NCBI RefSeq assembly: GCF_963662255.1
Contig: NC_085051.1
Location: 55,529,101-55,593,100 of the forward strand
Length of the DNA: 64,000 nt
Direction: 5' to 3'
Source of the DNA: Cinclus cinclus
Taxonomy: Eukaryota > Chordata > Aves > Passeriformes > Cinclidae
Below the pieces are notes generated by a model. It searched no databases and was not told the DNA's origin. It saw only the letters and a list, made by a program, of their open reading frames with translations. The position numbers were made by a program, and so were the translations under genes. Each line of letters starts with the position of its first letter. The stretch's first letter is position 1. This document shows, piece after piece, positions 45,801 to 59,595 of the stretch.

Positions 45801-48681
45801 AAAATCTTTAGTGTCTGGCAATCTACAATAATCAGGAAACCTTCAGATTATTTCACTCTACTGTTTCAAAATTCTTCCACTGTGTAGGATATTGTACCTG
45901 GGAGACACAGGCCCGTATTAAGAAGCAGGGAGAAGACAAAATGTCTAGTATTTATTTAGTTATTAGTTAGTTGTTTAAGTTACCCTTGGAACATTTTTTA
46001 CTTATTTTTACAAGCTTACCACAAATGCAGCCATACCATGGAAGGAGGACTAGTGCCAAAGAACTGTGACTGCAAGCCACTCAGCAGAAATTTGACAGCC
46101 ATAAAAGTCCTGCTGACTGTAATGAAGTGTCACCTTTATTCAGTTTTTTATTCTCACCAAAACTAACATCAGATCCATTAAATATATAAAATATTTAAAC
46201 ATAATCTCACTTTCTGTACTCAACAGCAGCAATTCAGCTGGTTGCAAAGAAAGCAAAGCTTAATGGGAAAAATGTCCAAAAAGCAAAATTAAAAAAAAAA
46301 AAATCTGAATATTAAACGAAAAATTTCTCAAGTTCCTACTGAAAAGAAATATTTGCAATTTCAGTGTCAGGGTTCTGGATAAACTAAATAACAAATGGGA
46401 ACTTCCCAGAAGCACTTTCTTTGACAAACACATGGAAAGAAGACAAAAGAGAAGGTGAACACAGAAGTGGGGTAATACCCGGGTGAAAAATTAGTGACAG
46501 CATTTGGCTGGCCCAGAACCCAGTTTTCAGCCTTTCAGATCAACACCCAATTCACAACCTTCCTCTTCCTTAATTTCATACACCATATGATTTCTGACTA
46601 TGACTTATCACAGTTGCACCTCTGCTGCTTTTCAAACTTTCACCATTTTAATTAGTCATTAATTGAGACCGACCGACAACTCTAATTGTTCAAAGCAAAC
46701 ATTTCTCTTTCCAATGGCACGAACTAAAACAATTAGAAAATAACACCCAAATTCAACCCTTTAGTAGAAAACTCCTTTCTGACAACTCTTAATGAAAGCT
46801 TTGCCTCGAGGCTGAATCCCCACAGAGTCAGCTTCCAAAATTTCTTCAGTCTCCAATTTTGTCTCTGCAAAGAAGTCCACGTAGCACAGGCTGCACTCGA
46901 ATACACAAACAAAAACAGCACTTAACAAATGAAACTGCTAAGCACAAATGCTGTTTTTATAAAAAGTAATCTTTATTTATGTGTAGATTAATGCATGATT
47001 AAAAAAGAACCGCATTTTGGTCTGCAGGGTTTTTTTCTTCTTTGCTCACAGCTATATGACTGTGTTTCATAAAGGCATATTGCTCTCAATTCTGTATTCT
47101 AAAATCCCCAATTTGAGAACAAAAAGCAGTGCCCCACTCCCTCCCCAGGTCTATCAGGACATTTCTGCAGCAGCTCTCTTTCAGCATGTGCAGCCTCACT
47201 ATCCTCACAGCTAAGGCAAAGTTAGCAGCAGTAATTCAGCACCATGCAAGCACCAGGCAGATCAAAGAGCACACAAGCATTTGGGGCTGCATCCAGCCTG
47301 CCTGATTCCCTGGCATTAACTGGAAGGGTCACAAGTGGGGCTTTCTGGCTCACCTAAGACCTGAGTAGCCTTTGACACCAGTTCTCCAGCTGCATCTCCA
47401 GCAGCTGCAGACAAATCTGGGCTGCTGCAGACAGGAGGGATCCAAGGCCTGTGAGCTGCATCAACCTTCTGACTTCAACACATGTACAGTTCACTCTTTC
47501 CTAAATTACTGCTGCAGCTTTTCTCAATAATTGTCTTCAGACTCACTGCCATTTTTCAAAGCACCCAGGCTGGCTGAATATGCAGTGAATATGCTCAGCA
47601 CTTCTGAAAATGCTGCCCTTGGAGAACATGGTCTTCAAAGGACTGGGGCTAAAAGCTGTGCTCCCAGTGTTACTGACTTCAAGTAAAAAACCTGCTTTGT
47701 GGGGTAGTGCCAAGTATTTACACAGTCACATGTAAATTTATAACACAGTACAACACAACAGAAAAAAAAAGTAAAAAAATGCATTTCTTGTCTCAGAATG
47801 CTTGTACAGTCAACTCACAATTATACAGGGTATCAAAGGGATAAAATATGCAAAGAATATCCATACTAAGCCCCTGAAAGATAATCTAGTTAGTATATTT
47901 GCTTAGGGAAAAGAAAAATTGGGCATTGAATGAAAATGTAAATATTAATTTAAAAGTTCTGAGAGACATGAGGTTAATCTTCAACTTGAATGATGTGGCC
48001 ATGTATAAATAACAGTTGGCTATATTCAAACAACAAAAAGTCTCCAAACAGAAAAGAGAGACCCCATCCCCTGAACAGTAAATTGAACAAGCACTGGTGA
48101 GGGAAAACAAGAGAGGTTGCTAGGAGAAGCAAGGTTTAGGGAAGAACTTAAAAGAAGAGCAGAGCTGGCAGATGAGAATGGGAGAGAGGCAGTAGGAAAA
48201 GAGCAAAGCTCAAGCTGCAAGGGGAAAAATAAACCAGAATTAATTATAAAATCATTGCAGAAAACACAAGCAGGTATGAAAGTGCACAGTGCAAAAATCT
48301 GCAACACTTGATTTGATAATCAAGTGGGCTTTTACAAAGAAGCTGGGATAGGAGGACATTGATAGTAAACTCTTAAGTAAATGTAAAGGAGTTCAGTTCT
48401 CTCTCTTTTTCTTTGTGTACAAAGTCTATAAAGGTTATGACTCCTGTACCAACAGTGAAAGAAAAGTTCCAAAGAAGTCAGAGGTGCAGACTTAGAAGAA
48501 CTATTCTGAGATGGCTCTCAAGTATTCAGCACAGCAGCAATGCACACATTTGGAAACATGAAGCAGCTGGCCGAGAGAAGCAGCAGAGGAAAATCACTGC
48601 CTGCTCAGAGGTGGCAGAGGAAAAGCAGCAGAGTCATGAGTCTGACAGTCTGCTTTTTCAGAAAACTCCAAATGCACAAGT

Positions 48682-48860
48682 TTGAAAATATGTAAAAATA
48701 AGAAAAAAAAAAAAAAAAGAAAAAAAATCCCACCTGCCCTAACTAGCTTGATTGCATTTCATTACCACCCCCTCTCCATAGCTGCTATTTGTGCAGCAAT
48801 ATGGCACACCAGCCTAAGGAACTTCCTGAAAATACTTTCCTCTTTTTTTTTTTTTTTTTG
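48682..48860 (+). repeat. Poly(A) and poly(T) tracts about 130 bases apart
   Basis: An A-rich run (about 48700-48727) and a T run (about 48844-48860) flank ordinary sequence. They could pair as an inverted homopolymer. No retroelement body is recognised between them. Confidence 0.7.
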
Positions 48861-51800
48861 CCTATTTTCAGCTGTATTAACTCCCCAGTTCACATGTAAC
48901 TATAAAAACACCTGGGCTGATAGAAGGCAGGGGATGGACTGAGGGAGGACTGAGAAAGCAAGGTAATTTCTTTCTAAGGCTGCGCCAGCTCACAATGGCT
49001 TAAAGCATTCTCTAAAACTACAGCCTGACACAATCTCTGTCACCCATCCCACCTTCTCAAATTTCTCTTTAAAGTTTGCACAGTTTTTCCCAGCTTGCTC
49101 CAAAACACAAAGACATACCTTATCTGAAAGGGAAGCCTTAAAACCAGTAAGGACAGAACACAAGTGAGCAGTTACTGCAGAGTAACTGCTTTATAACAAC
49201 CCAAAATGTTATAAAACTGGTAACACCTCCCTTGTTTTAAGTACAAACACAGTTCCTGTGTGAGAGCTGTCACAGTACAACTCTGGTTTTACCCACTGTA
49301 AGCAGTCACCTATACTTCTTTTAAAAAAGGAGCATTACAGTGCTCAATTAAATCACAATAAAACCAAGTTTTGTAGACACGGAAAGTTTTACATTTCCCA
49401 TGCCAGAAGCCAAGTGTTACATCTTAGCTTTCATACCATACTGAGGCAAATGCACTGGTATTAAGTGCTCCTGGGTGAATTATCTGAGCAGACTGTGCTG
49501 GGATGGGAGCATGGCAGCTGTTGTCCCTGCACTGGGACATGCACACAAACTCAGATGCTGCTTTCCTGCCAGGATCAGTGGACGTGATTTATCCAGGCAT
49601 AGGCATGATCTAATATCATAGACATAAAACACTGTCACTCATTTAGCTAAAAGAAAACAATTATGACACTAGAGCCTTTGTTTTAAGAGGAAAATATGGC
49701 TTCAAAAGGAATTAATTCCATCCTTGCCCTTCTGAGGCTGCTGGCTCCTAATGGCCCTTGGTGGGAAGTACAGCAATGGGATGTGCTAAATTTCCCACTC
49801 TCAAAGGCCTTTAAAAGAACCATCTCTGCACATACCACATAACACAATCACAAACCCTTCTCTGTCAGCTGGCCACAGGCAGAAACCTGCAGAAACCTTT
49901 CATCACCTGCACTGCACCAAAGGGAGCCCTTGTGTTCTGGAAGTGGGCACCACAGGAATACCTTTCCCCTAATGGTGTATTCCTGCTGATCAGAAAACCT
50001 CACCTGGGCAGGTGGAAGAGCTCTCTGCATCCTCACCCTCCCTCACACCCACAGCACTCCACTGGGAAAATGTCAGGTAATGGCTCCATGGATGGCTGGC
50101 TCTCTCCTGGGGCATGGGTGGAGCAATGCTTCCACAGATGCTACCAAACTTTTTAATTACTATTCTTGCATAATCAAAGTTCGATTAAAGGCATTACAGT
50201 AACTCACAGCAACTTCCCAAATCACCTGTGTTTCTTACAGAACTTCAACTCAGTGTGGAGCTAGGAACTGGGCTCTCAGGACAAGTTCACCAGCAGTGCT
50301 TGGAAGTCAGGACAACACACCACTTTTACAGTGGCTGAATTCCTCAAAGCAGCCTGGTTTAGGTATTATCAATAAAATGAAAACAAATACATGAAGGTAA
50401 ACTGATGCACTGCATTGGTGGGTTGAAAAATCCTCAGCCCATGCTTTCAACTTAAGAAATGCCTACACTAAACGTAAAAAAAGATCCCTGTGTGTTTGCT
50501 GTAGCAGAAAACAACATAAGTCATAACAGCACTGAGGTATGCTGAATTTGATTTTTATTACACAGAGTTGCCTTATGGTTCATGAACAGCAGCATATCCC
50601 AAATGAGTTACTAATAAAGCATTTTACCAAATTATATAATAATGCATCTTGCACTTTAGAGTACCACTGGAGGAGTGTTCAAGGGAGGTTTATTTGGCAA
50701 TAGGAGAGTAGAAAACTCAAATTACCTCCTTGGACAGCTACTCAGGTATCTTGGGATATGATAACAGACAGAAGCACTGAGTTAGCACATCTGAATTTAC
50801 CAACCTTTGGAGAAGATGCAATATGCAAACACGTCTTCACTTCTGCTTCCCAGAAATGCACAGAGTGAGAGATTACCTTTAGCTGTCACTGGCAGAGTAA
50901 GAAGATACTTTCACTGATACTTTCTGTTCAGCTCAACTGAGCAGAGCTCAATAAGAACTAAAAAAAAAAAAAAAAACAACACCCAAAAAAGATCTGCAAC
51001 AGCTTTTTAAACTTTCAAAATACCAAATACCAATTTAAAATACCTTTCAGGGCTAGGGAAAAGTGATTCATCGTGCCTGAAATGAATTCTCAACATGACA
51101 CATTCTCTTCAAGGACCTAATATACTGGGTTTTAAAGTTAAAACAAATTTATCTCTCAAAAGGTTGTCTCCAGAACAAGATTAAATTTGGTCCTTGAACA
51201 AGCATAATAGAGCAGGTGGAGGGAGGAGTTTGCATTTCTGAGATTTTAAAGGCAGCTAACTTTTCAGACAGTTCAATTACATGAATAAATCTTTGAGGTG
51301 ATCTATTAAGCAGGGAAAATACAGTCACAGGCATTTGATACACTTTGTATTTTATCTACACAAAAGGATGGGAAATAAATGCTTCCCTTTGGGAATCTGT
51401 CTTTCCCAAGAAATTGAAAGGTATAACCCAGAGGGACTCTTGGCTGTGCCTCAGGACTCTGGATTTCTGTTTCCATTTTTGCCACTGTCTGACAAAAAAC
51501 ATTCCATCCTTTATAATGTTTTTATAATGAAGACAACAGTTTCCCCTTCCTTGGTAAAAATGCTCTGAAATATCCCGATTATCTTACTACTATAATTCAC
51601 ATTTTGAGTCTGGGGCTCCTGAGTCTCCCCAAAAGGTCACAGAGACAAGCTTTCAAATGTATTTCAGCTATAATACCCCAGCAGGCAACTAACTTTATGG
51701 GTAACAATTCCTTTTCAGACCAGCTCCCTGCCTTTGAAAGACCCAAGCTACATCCTTTCTATGCAAATCAACAAAGAAATTTGTCCCCCTGTGCAAAATA

Positions 51801-53989
51801 TGCAAAAGGGCTTAACAGCTAAGAGATATCCTGAATTTCTTACAATAAAGAGATACAAGATATATCATGGATTCAGTCCCTTCTTTCAAGTATGACAGTC
51901 CTAATTTTCATGCTTCTATTATCCAACACACATAGTTAAGCACCTCATACATAACTTTAAAATCTTTTATTCAGTTAAATATTTATTTTGATTTTGTACC
52001 AATTTGCTCTAAAATCACTTTGTAAGCACACATATCAATTTTAAAGGTTTAAAAAAACAAAGATAAGGTGAGTGTCAACTCCTTCATTATTAGTTACACA
52101 TCTTTATGAAGAGATCATTAAGGATAAAGGAAAACCCTTTATTGGGACAAGATGTGCGGGGAGAACAGAGGGTAGGAAGGGGACAGAATACCCACACTGA
52201 TACCCTATTGAAAACTTGGGTATTCAGTAACCAATGTGATACAATGCACTTGTCAAAGATATTGGAATTCTCTTGGCATTACTGTCAATATTTCCTTCAC
52301 TTAGGTAGGAACTCTCAAAGCATCTCAAGACAATGTTGCACAGCATTAGTTAGTGAACATACTGAAGTTAATTTACTTGCAAATGGTATTTCTCATATTC
52401 TTAAAAGTTAACAACTTTCATTGAATAGCTTTAATCAAGCTGGAAAATAAGGTATTTTCCTGAAGTGTCATTTTAAACTTTTATCCTTTTATTATCTTCC
52501 TTTGAATGCCATAGCAATGGCAAGCACTTATCTCACATCTCTCTTACAGCACAGAGACTGCTCTGTCATTATCAGTTTTTAAGAAGCTGTAAACTTATCT
52601 CAGCGGCTGGAATTCTTCATGAGAGAAAGCAAATAAAAAAAAAATCAGTAATGATGTACATATCATCTGCCTCTGGGAAAATAAAAGCTGCCAGTGATAT
52701 GCTGGGAAAGATCTCCTTAGACGCCTTTCATGGCATCTTGCAGTAGTTTTATTGTAACCCAGCAGTGTGATTTCAAATAACATTATCCAGCAGGCTGATG
52801 GCAAGCTCCTAAAATACAGCACTGCACTGAACAACAACTGAGAATGCTATTGTGAGTCTCATGTTTACAACCACTCACTGATTGTGTCATATTTGCACAG
52901 CTTTCAAGAAAAAAAAATAACTTTTTTCTCACTGCTAAGATTTTTAAATTCAGCCTAGAATTTTGTTAACAAGCTCAGTGCAATACCAGAGCTAGTGCAG
53001 AACTTGCTCCTCTTGGAAATTTTAGCAAAAAATTCAAATGTATTTAGCCAATATACTTGGAAAAGTATAGTTTAGTGTCTTAGAAAAATTAAATAGAAAG
53101 CAGTATGTACAACAGGGCTCCTACGTTATGGGAGTCAGCAGTGAGAGGTATAGGTGCACACAGGACACAAAAACATCTACATCTTGATGAAAAAGTAATT
53201 TTGTTTTCTTTCTCTGGCTCAATTTCTCCAACCAGAAGATACTTTCTCTATAAAACACTGTAAATTCTACACTTCTACCAACAGGACCCACAGCTGGGAG
53301 GCTGTAAACTGGAATTACAGTCCTACTGCCACAACTGTTCATGCATTAGGTCAAGAGAATAATATATAATTCATACATTTGTAAAAGAACACACAGGAGT
53401 AACCTTAGAGAAAGAAGCTGAACTAAGTACACCCCCTCTCTAAGCTTGGCCATTCACCTACAAAAGATTTCACTTGTTTGCCTTTCTCCTGGCCTCACAA
53501 TTCTCGTGTTTCAAGATTGCACAGCAACAACAGCTTGAAAAGGAGAACGGGAAGTGTTCAGCCCTGACTCCCTTCTCAGTTTTTAACTCCCTTTACTGAA
53601 GTGAATCTGGGGTTTGTGCAAACCAGGAACAGTCACCGGTACTTAAAAAAACCCCTGAAATTAAATCAATGAGCACCTGCTGTGCTGCCCATCAGAAGAG
53701 AGATAGCTCCAGACTCTGAGCAAAGAGAAGTTCTCCATGTAGAGCACCAACCAAAAAACCTGCTCTGTGGACAGATACAGCTCAGCTGCACCCCTGTGAA
53801 AGTGTCCCCTACCCATTAGTTTTACACAGCCCCCAACCAACCCCAGCTCAGGGACACTGGTACTACAATGGAAACTGCTCACTGTGACTTCAGCAAAGCT
53901 GAACATGTGGTCTACCACGGTGTTCTTAAAGCCAAGTTGTTGAGACATCATGGCATGGCTTGCTGGCCTAGACAAGCATTAAATTGGCT

Positions 53990-54890
53990 GGACTGCCAGG
54001 TTTGAAGGGCTATGATTAATAGAACAAAGTCCAATTAGCAGACAGCTGCTGCAGGCATCCCTCGGGGACAAAGCTGTCTCCATTAGCAGTGAGACAGGGA
54101 GGCAGAGGCACCCCAGGCAGGTATGCAGATGGCATCAAGCTGGGTGAGCAGTCCTGAAGAAGAGGCTGGGGCTCCACTCAGAGGGATCTTAGGAGGCTGG
54201 AGAACTGGGCTGACAGGAGCTGCATCTGTCTTTCAACTTCCTAAAAAGCATCACATGCAAAGACAGAGTAGTCTCTTGCTACAGTCCGGGCTGGGGCTGA
54301 CCAGGGAAAGAAGAGCTGGCACAAAAGAGCTGGATGTCCCCACAGAGGAGCTGAGCAGCAGCCAGCAGTGGGCTCTTGCATTGAGAAAGGCCAAACAGGT
54401 ACTGAGTTGTGTAAGCAAAAGTGCAGCCAGCAGTCCAGGGAAGTGGATAGTCCCCTCAACTGACTACCAGTGAGGCTGCACCTGGAGAGCCTCGGTCACA
54501 TCTGGGTTCTCAAGTACAACACCAGAACGACACTGACATGGTTGAGGGGCTGGAACATGCGATTTACAAGGAAAGCTGAGAGAGCCAGGCTTGTCAGCCT
54601 GGCTTTAGGGGACACCTAACACAGTCTGCCTAATGAGGGGGTCAGAGAATACAGAGCCAAATTCTTCTTAGAAGCAAACTGTAGCAAGAAATAATCTGCT
54701 TACACATTTGGAAAAAAATCTTTGGCGTGATGGTACCAAAGCCCAGAGAAAACATGACATGTCCATTGCTAAAGACAATCAACATTCAACCAGAGCAGGG
54801 CTTCAGGAATCTACTGAAGATGTAAGCAAGGAATGGAGAAATCACTTCCAAAGGCCCCTTCTAATCTAAATTATTCTACAATCCTGCAAA
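53990..54890 (+). mobile_element. Old CR1 LINE copy with part of the ORF2 end
   Basis: Recognisable CR1 pieces include GCAGATGGCATCAAGCTGGG (the end of the reverse transcriptase ORF), GAGGGATCTTAGGAGGCTGG, and TGGAGAAATCACTTCC near the 3' end, closing with TTATTCTACAATCC. Many indels and stops mark it as an old, dead copy. Its left edge is uncertain. Confidence 0.75.
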
Positions 54891-57800
54891 GGGCACAGGC
54901 TTTTCTAAATATTTCATCACCTTCAGACACATTACCTATACAAACATTTTCCTGTTTCACACCTCTGACTGCTGGAGAAACAGTGGAAAATGCATTTTAT
55001 TATCTTTTGTCCTACCCTAGAGCTGTCAGTAGGAAGGACTGTTGTAATGAAACACTTCTGTCAAGCTAAATTCTGAAGCTTCTTTTTTTGATGCTACCCT
55101 CATGTTGTGGATACTGCCTCTCAGCCAATGCTCCTGGCTCCTGATGGCGCTCCCAAATTCTCCAGTTGAAACAGGAGGAAAGCGACCAGTTCACAGCTCT
55201 GCTGACAGAGCTGCCAACATTATCAGCAGAAATCAAGGACTGGAGCATTCCCTTGTTTCACTATTGAATGACTGTGAGAAACAGCTGAGGCACTGAAGCC
55301 ACCCATTCAAATTCTGAGGAATAAGAACAGCAGTAGTCAATACTTGAGTTGTTTTCCTCTGCCACAGGGACAGTTTAGAGCCAAGGTGAATGACAATAAA
55401 TATTAAACTGAACGCTGACAAAAAATATTTTTCCACTGCAAAACTATAATCTGAATATGCACTGGAAATAATTATTGGCAATGAACTGGGTGCTCCAGAT
55501 GTGACAAGAATGCAGTGATCTGGGAGTCCCTCAGAGACAGCAGCACAGATGCAGTCCATCTGCTGCATCCTCTAGAAGACTCATCCTTTAAGGACCAGAA
55601 GTTTTCAAATGGAAAAGAAAATTCAGCTTAGATTCTGCAGAAGTTAAAAGCACTCACATGGGAAAACCAAACTTTGAACTCCAGGTAAGTATGAATTGAA
55701 TGTTCTCTGATCCAAGGTACCAAGTGAGAGGCAGCAGCTGAAACCTCCCGATGTCTCTTTAAAAGAAGAGTTCCTCAGTAATGACTAAAAATTATTTAGC
55801 ATTTCTTTCCTCACTTCCCTGGAGATCAAGGATGGTACACTGGTGATTCCAATGGCAAATTTCAAAAGAAACAGTCTCAATTTAGACAGCCCAACTCTTT
55901 TGCCCAAAAGTGAGAGTCACAGAAAAGCATCTATAATCTCACAGCCTTCAGAGCTGGACAGCCAGAACTGCATTACTCTGAAGCCATGGATTCATCAAGG
56001 AAAGAAAAAAAAGTGCATTTTTAATGCAAGTGAACTAGAACAGGGTAAAATCCTTGCAAAGCAAGGGCACAGTGGTGCTTTCTCAGAAGCAAGCAGGTTC
56101 AGGTATCCTCTCAAATTTTCAGCAGTCTAACTTGAAACACCAGCTCCTTGTTTGCCCTAGAGCTGTGCCACACATTACAGCCCCTGAAATGACAAAACCA
56201 ACTTTGTTTTTCCTTGGAAGATGCAAGGCCGCTACAGGCACAATAAAAAGTTTAAAAGACCAACTGCAGAATGAAAAATACTGTAAAACAGACAAGGTGA
56301 GAATTTCTCCTGACAATTAGACAGAGGCAATGTTTGGAGTTCTGGATTTTATGTATTTTCCATTTCAGTTCATACATGTCATGTTGCTGAATATCCATTT
56401 ACACTGCATAGTTTTCTCTCCATAGTAAAAATATTATAGCCTAGTAGAAGTTACATGCTATTTTTTGGCCACACTAAAAGGCTTCTATTTTTTAGTCTAT
56501 ATATCTCCCCTCTTTCAAAATCTGCTTTCCATTATGACATCTGACAACATAAAATACATTGTTCACTATTCCTCCTTGCTTATCAACACAAAAGGAATCT
56601 GAAGAGCACTCAAGAGTTCTACTCCCTGGCGAGGCATAAGCTAAAACTTTAATTTTGGGAGCCAAGCTGCTTCTTCATTGAAGAAACAGCAATGTATCTC
56701 CATTTAAAAATTACTGATTAGCAAATCTCATACCACTTAACTAACACATGCAGCCAAAACATCACTGAGACTACTGTGTTCCTCCCAAACTGGAAGGATG
56801 TTGAAAACTTAAATGATTCACTTACAGCTGATCTAAAGATGAGAGCTCCGCAATTTATGTTTTATTGTCAAATGTTTAAAGGATTAAATCTAAATAAAAT
56901 ACACAATACACAAGCTTCAAAGCACACGTTATCTTTAACATCTTATTTCCAATTAGCAAGTCAAAATAAAGAAGACATGGGGAACATCTGGCTTCAAAAG
57001 AAAAGCTCTGGAAGAAATCAAGATTTTGGTTTTTTCGGGCCTCATTTAAGGCTGCTATTTTCCCAGACTCTTGAAACTGGATAAGATGGAAAGATTATTC
57101 TCTCTCTCAAAGAAGGGAAAATAGCAGACATACCATCATGTGATTGAGTATTACATCATTCATACTTACAACAATACTGAGCCAGTCTGGCAGTTGAACT
57201 GAAAAGACATTTTCTTTCGCCTTCAAGGAAGGACACGGACTTGCCGTAAATGCAGATGAACAGGGAAAAGTTAGAAACAGCTCAGATCACCATTGTACTT
57301 GGCATGAATTACAAAATGCTAAAAATGTCTCATTGAGAAGCAATTCCAGTATGAAGTTTGTGTATGAAAACTACATCATGCAAACAAAATCCTAGCGACA
57401 AACATCTGAAGGAAAGAAGACAGCTCTTGAGAAGGATCTTTGCCCATTTTTAAAAGGCTTATACTTTACTAGGATGTAAGAAATCATTATCAAGACCACT
57501 TTTAAGATAGAAGGCCAGGTCAGGTGTGAGAATGAATCCTGTTTTTACAAAACAAATTTGACAGGTAATATTGTTTCTCTGATATACCCTCATTTTGTTC
57601 TTAGGACATCAAAACCTGCAAGACAGAAAAAACTGCATAAGACTTAAGAATAGGATGAAAGTGGACACAGTTTGAGGAAAACTCAAGCTAAAATATTTGC
57701 AGATAGCAAGCACAGAAGGGCTTATAGGTCTCAATGCACTGGCTTTTGTTCACCCTATTTTGCATTACTGATCTTAATTAATCTAATAAAATGAATTTGT

Positions 57801-59079
57801 GTTCTGAGGCAGCATTCTTACTGCATTAAAATTCAAATACAAAATCTTCTATTTTAATGAAAGAGAGCATTTAATTTTCTAATTGACTTTTAAAGTATTA
57901 AAATGCATAAAATATTAGTCATGGCTACAACCAGGAATATTTTTCAGTGACTGAATCAAAAACATCAACCAGAATTGATCATGTTTGCTATCTGGATTTT
58001 TTTAAACAAAGCATCAGGTAATGCTTTTTCTTTTTTTTCCCCTTTTTTTTTACCCTTAAGAGGGGCATGGAAGGGATGTCATGCAGGGACGGAAGGGGAA
58101 GCATCTCCTCCTCATCCCACACCATATCCAGCATATCCTCTGACAAAAGCAAGAATGTGCTGCACAATGACCAGCTGTACCTCACTGTTTTTTATTTAGC
58201 TGGTGTTAGCAACATATTGGCTCCCATCAGGTCAAAACACCACCCAGTTATAATTCTGGTTTTGCTGATATAAGCCCCAAAATTCAGATGGAGAGATAAA
58301 CCATATTAAGCAGAGAGCCAACCTAATTATTTCCTCTTTTAAACAAGCTTCAAGAAGATTGTTAAATATTTATTTTCACAAGCATGCAAGGATCGCTGAA
58401 GGTCAAAGACATCAGAGGTGTGATCCCTTCCTTATCATCCCTCCTTTGTATTTATTTCCCTAGAAGGAGGCCTCTCTGCCATCACACTTCCCTCCCCACA
58501 TCCATCACCCAGAACTCATCCTGGCGTTGTTCCTGTGGTTATCCCCCATGCCTCTGCCACCACCTTTCAGCTTCACCCCCTCTCAGTGCTGCCAGTGAGG
58601 GCTGTCCCTTGTATTTCTACCCTGGAATTACTGATGCCTTTGTATCTCTCCTGCTCCCTGCTTCTGGTTCTTCCCTTGTTTCACCTTCACCATGAGAATG
58701 TCTCATCAGTTCAGACACCCCAAACTGGAACCAAATTACTGAGAGGACAGACCATGCAATTCATTTCAATAATTATTATTTTTATGCACTCAGTAACAGA
58801 TCAGTATTGCACACATTAAAAATCTGGCTCAGATGCTTCTGCTCTAAGTATTTCTGGGTTACACAAGGCCTGACATGGTGACGGAGCACAGGGTTACCAA
58901 ACACTTCTCCTACCCACACATGTAATTCAAGCCCACAGTGACAAAGCCTTCAGCAAACCTACTCCATTCATTTCAACAGTGATTCTTGTTTGTCTCAACA
59001 CAGGGCAAAGGGCAAAGGAACTCCAGAATTAAAACAGTGTAGGTGCAGCAGCTCTACTGACTGTAAACCCCAAGATTTT

Positions 59080-59595
59080 CAGCAATCACAGAACATCCCA
59101 AGTTCAAAAGGACCCACAAGAACCATCAAAGTCCAACTCCTGACCCTGCACAGGACACCTCAAGAGTGTTGTCCAAATGTTTCTTGAGTTCTGTCAGGCT
59201 CTGTGCTGTGTTCACTTCCCTTGGGAGCTGTTCCAGTGCCCAGTCACTCCCTGGGTGAAGAACTTTCTCTTGATATCCAACCTAAACCTCCCCTGACACA
59301 GCTTTAGGGCATTCCCTTGGGTCCTGTAACTGGTCACCACAGAAGAGACATCAGTGTCTCTTCTCCCCAAAAGGAAGTTACAGGCTGCAGAAAGGTCTCT
59401 CCTCAGCCTCTTCTTTTCCAGGCTCAACAACCCACAAGACCTCAGCTGCCCGTCCTACGGCCTCCTTTCATGGCCATTCACCATCCTCATGGCCCTCCTT
59501 TGGACACTCTAACAACTTAATGTCTTTTTTATATTGTGGTGCCCAAAACTGCACCCAGGACTGGAGCTGAGGCTACCCCAGTGCTGTGCTTTGAG
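59080..59595 (-). mobile_element. CR1 LINE 3' fragment, inverted
   Basis: The reverse-complement CR1 order is seen: CACAGAACATCCCAAGTTC, GGGTGAAGAACTTTCTCTTG, CAGCCTCTTCTTTTCCAGGC and ACTGCACCCAGGACTGGAGC. It extends about 500 bases and is moderately diverged. Confidence 0.9.

Noticed and set aside
47510..47560. Minus-strand AAAATGGCAGTG resembling the BRF1 FFKMAV codons
   Set aside because: The frame is closed by a TGA just upstream and the neighbouring residues do not match BRF1.
58410..58445. Minus-strand sequence ending ACACCTC that could precede the 32-nt BRF1 exon
   Set aside because: The following bases are not a GT donor and the upstream codons do not encode the conserved LVCRTEG stretch.
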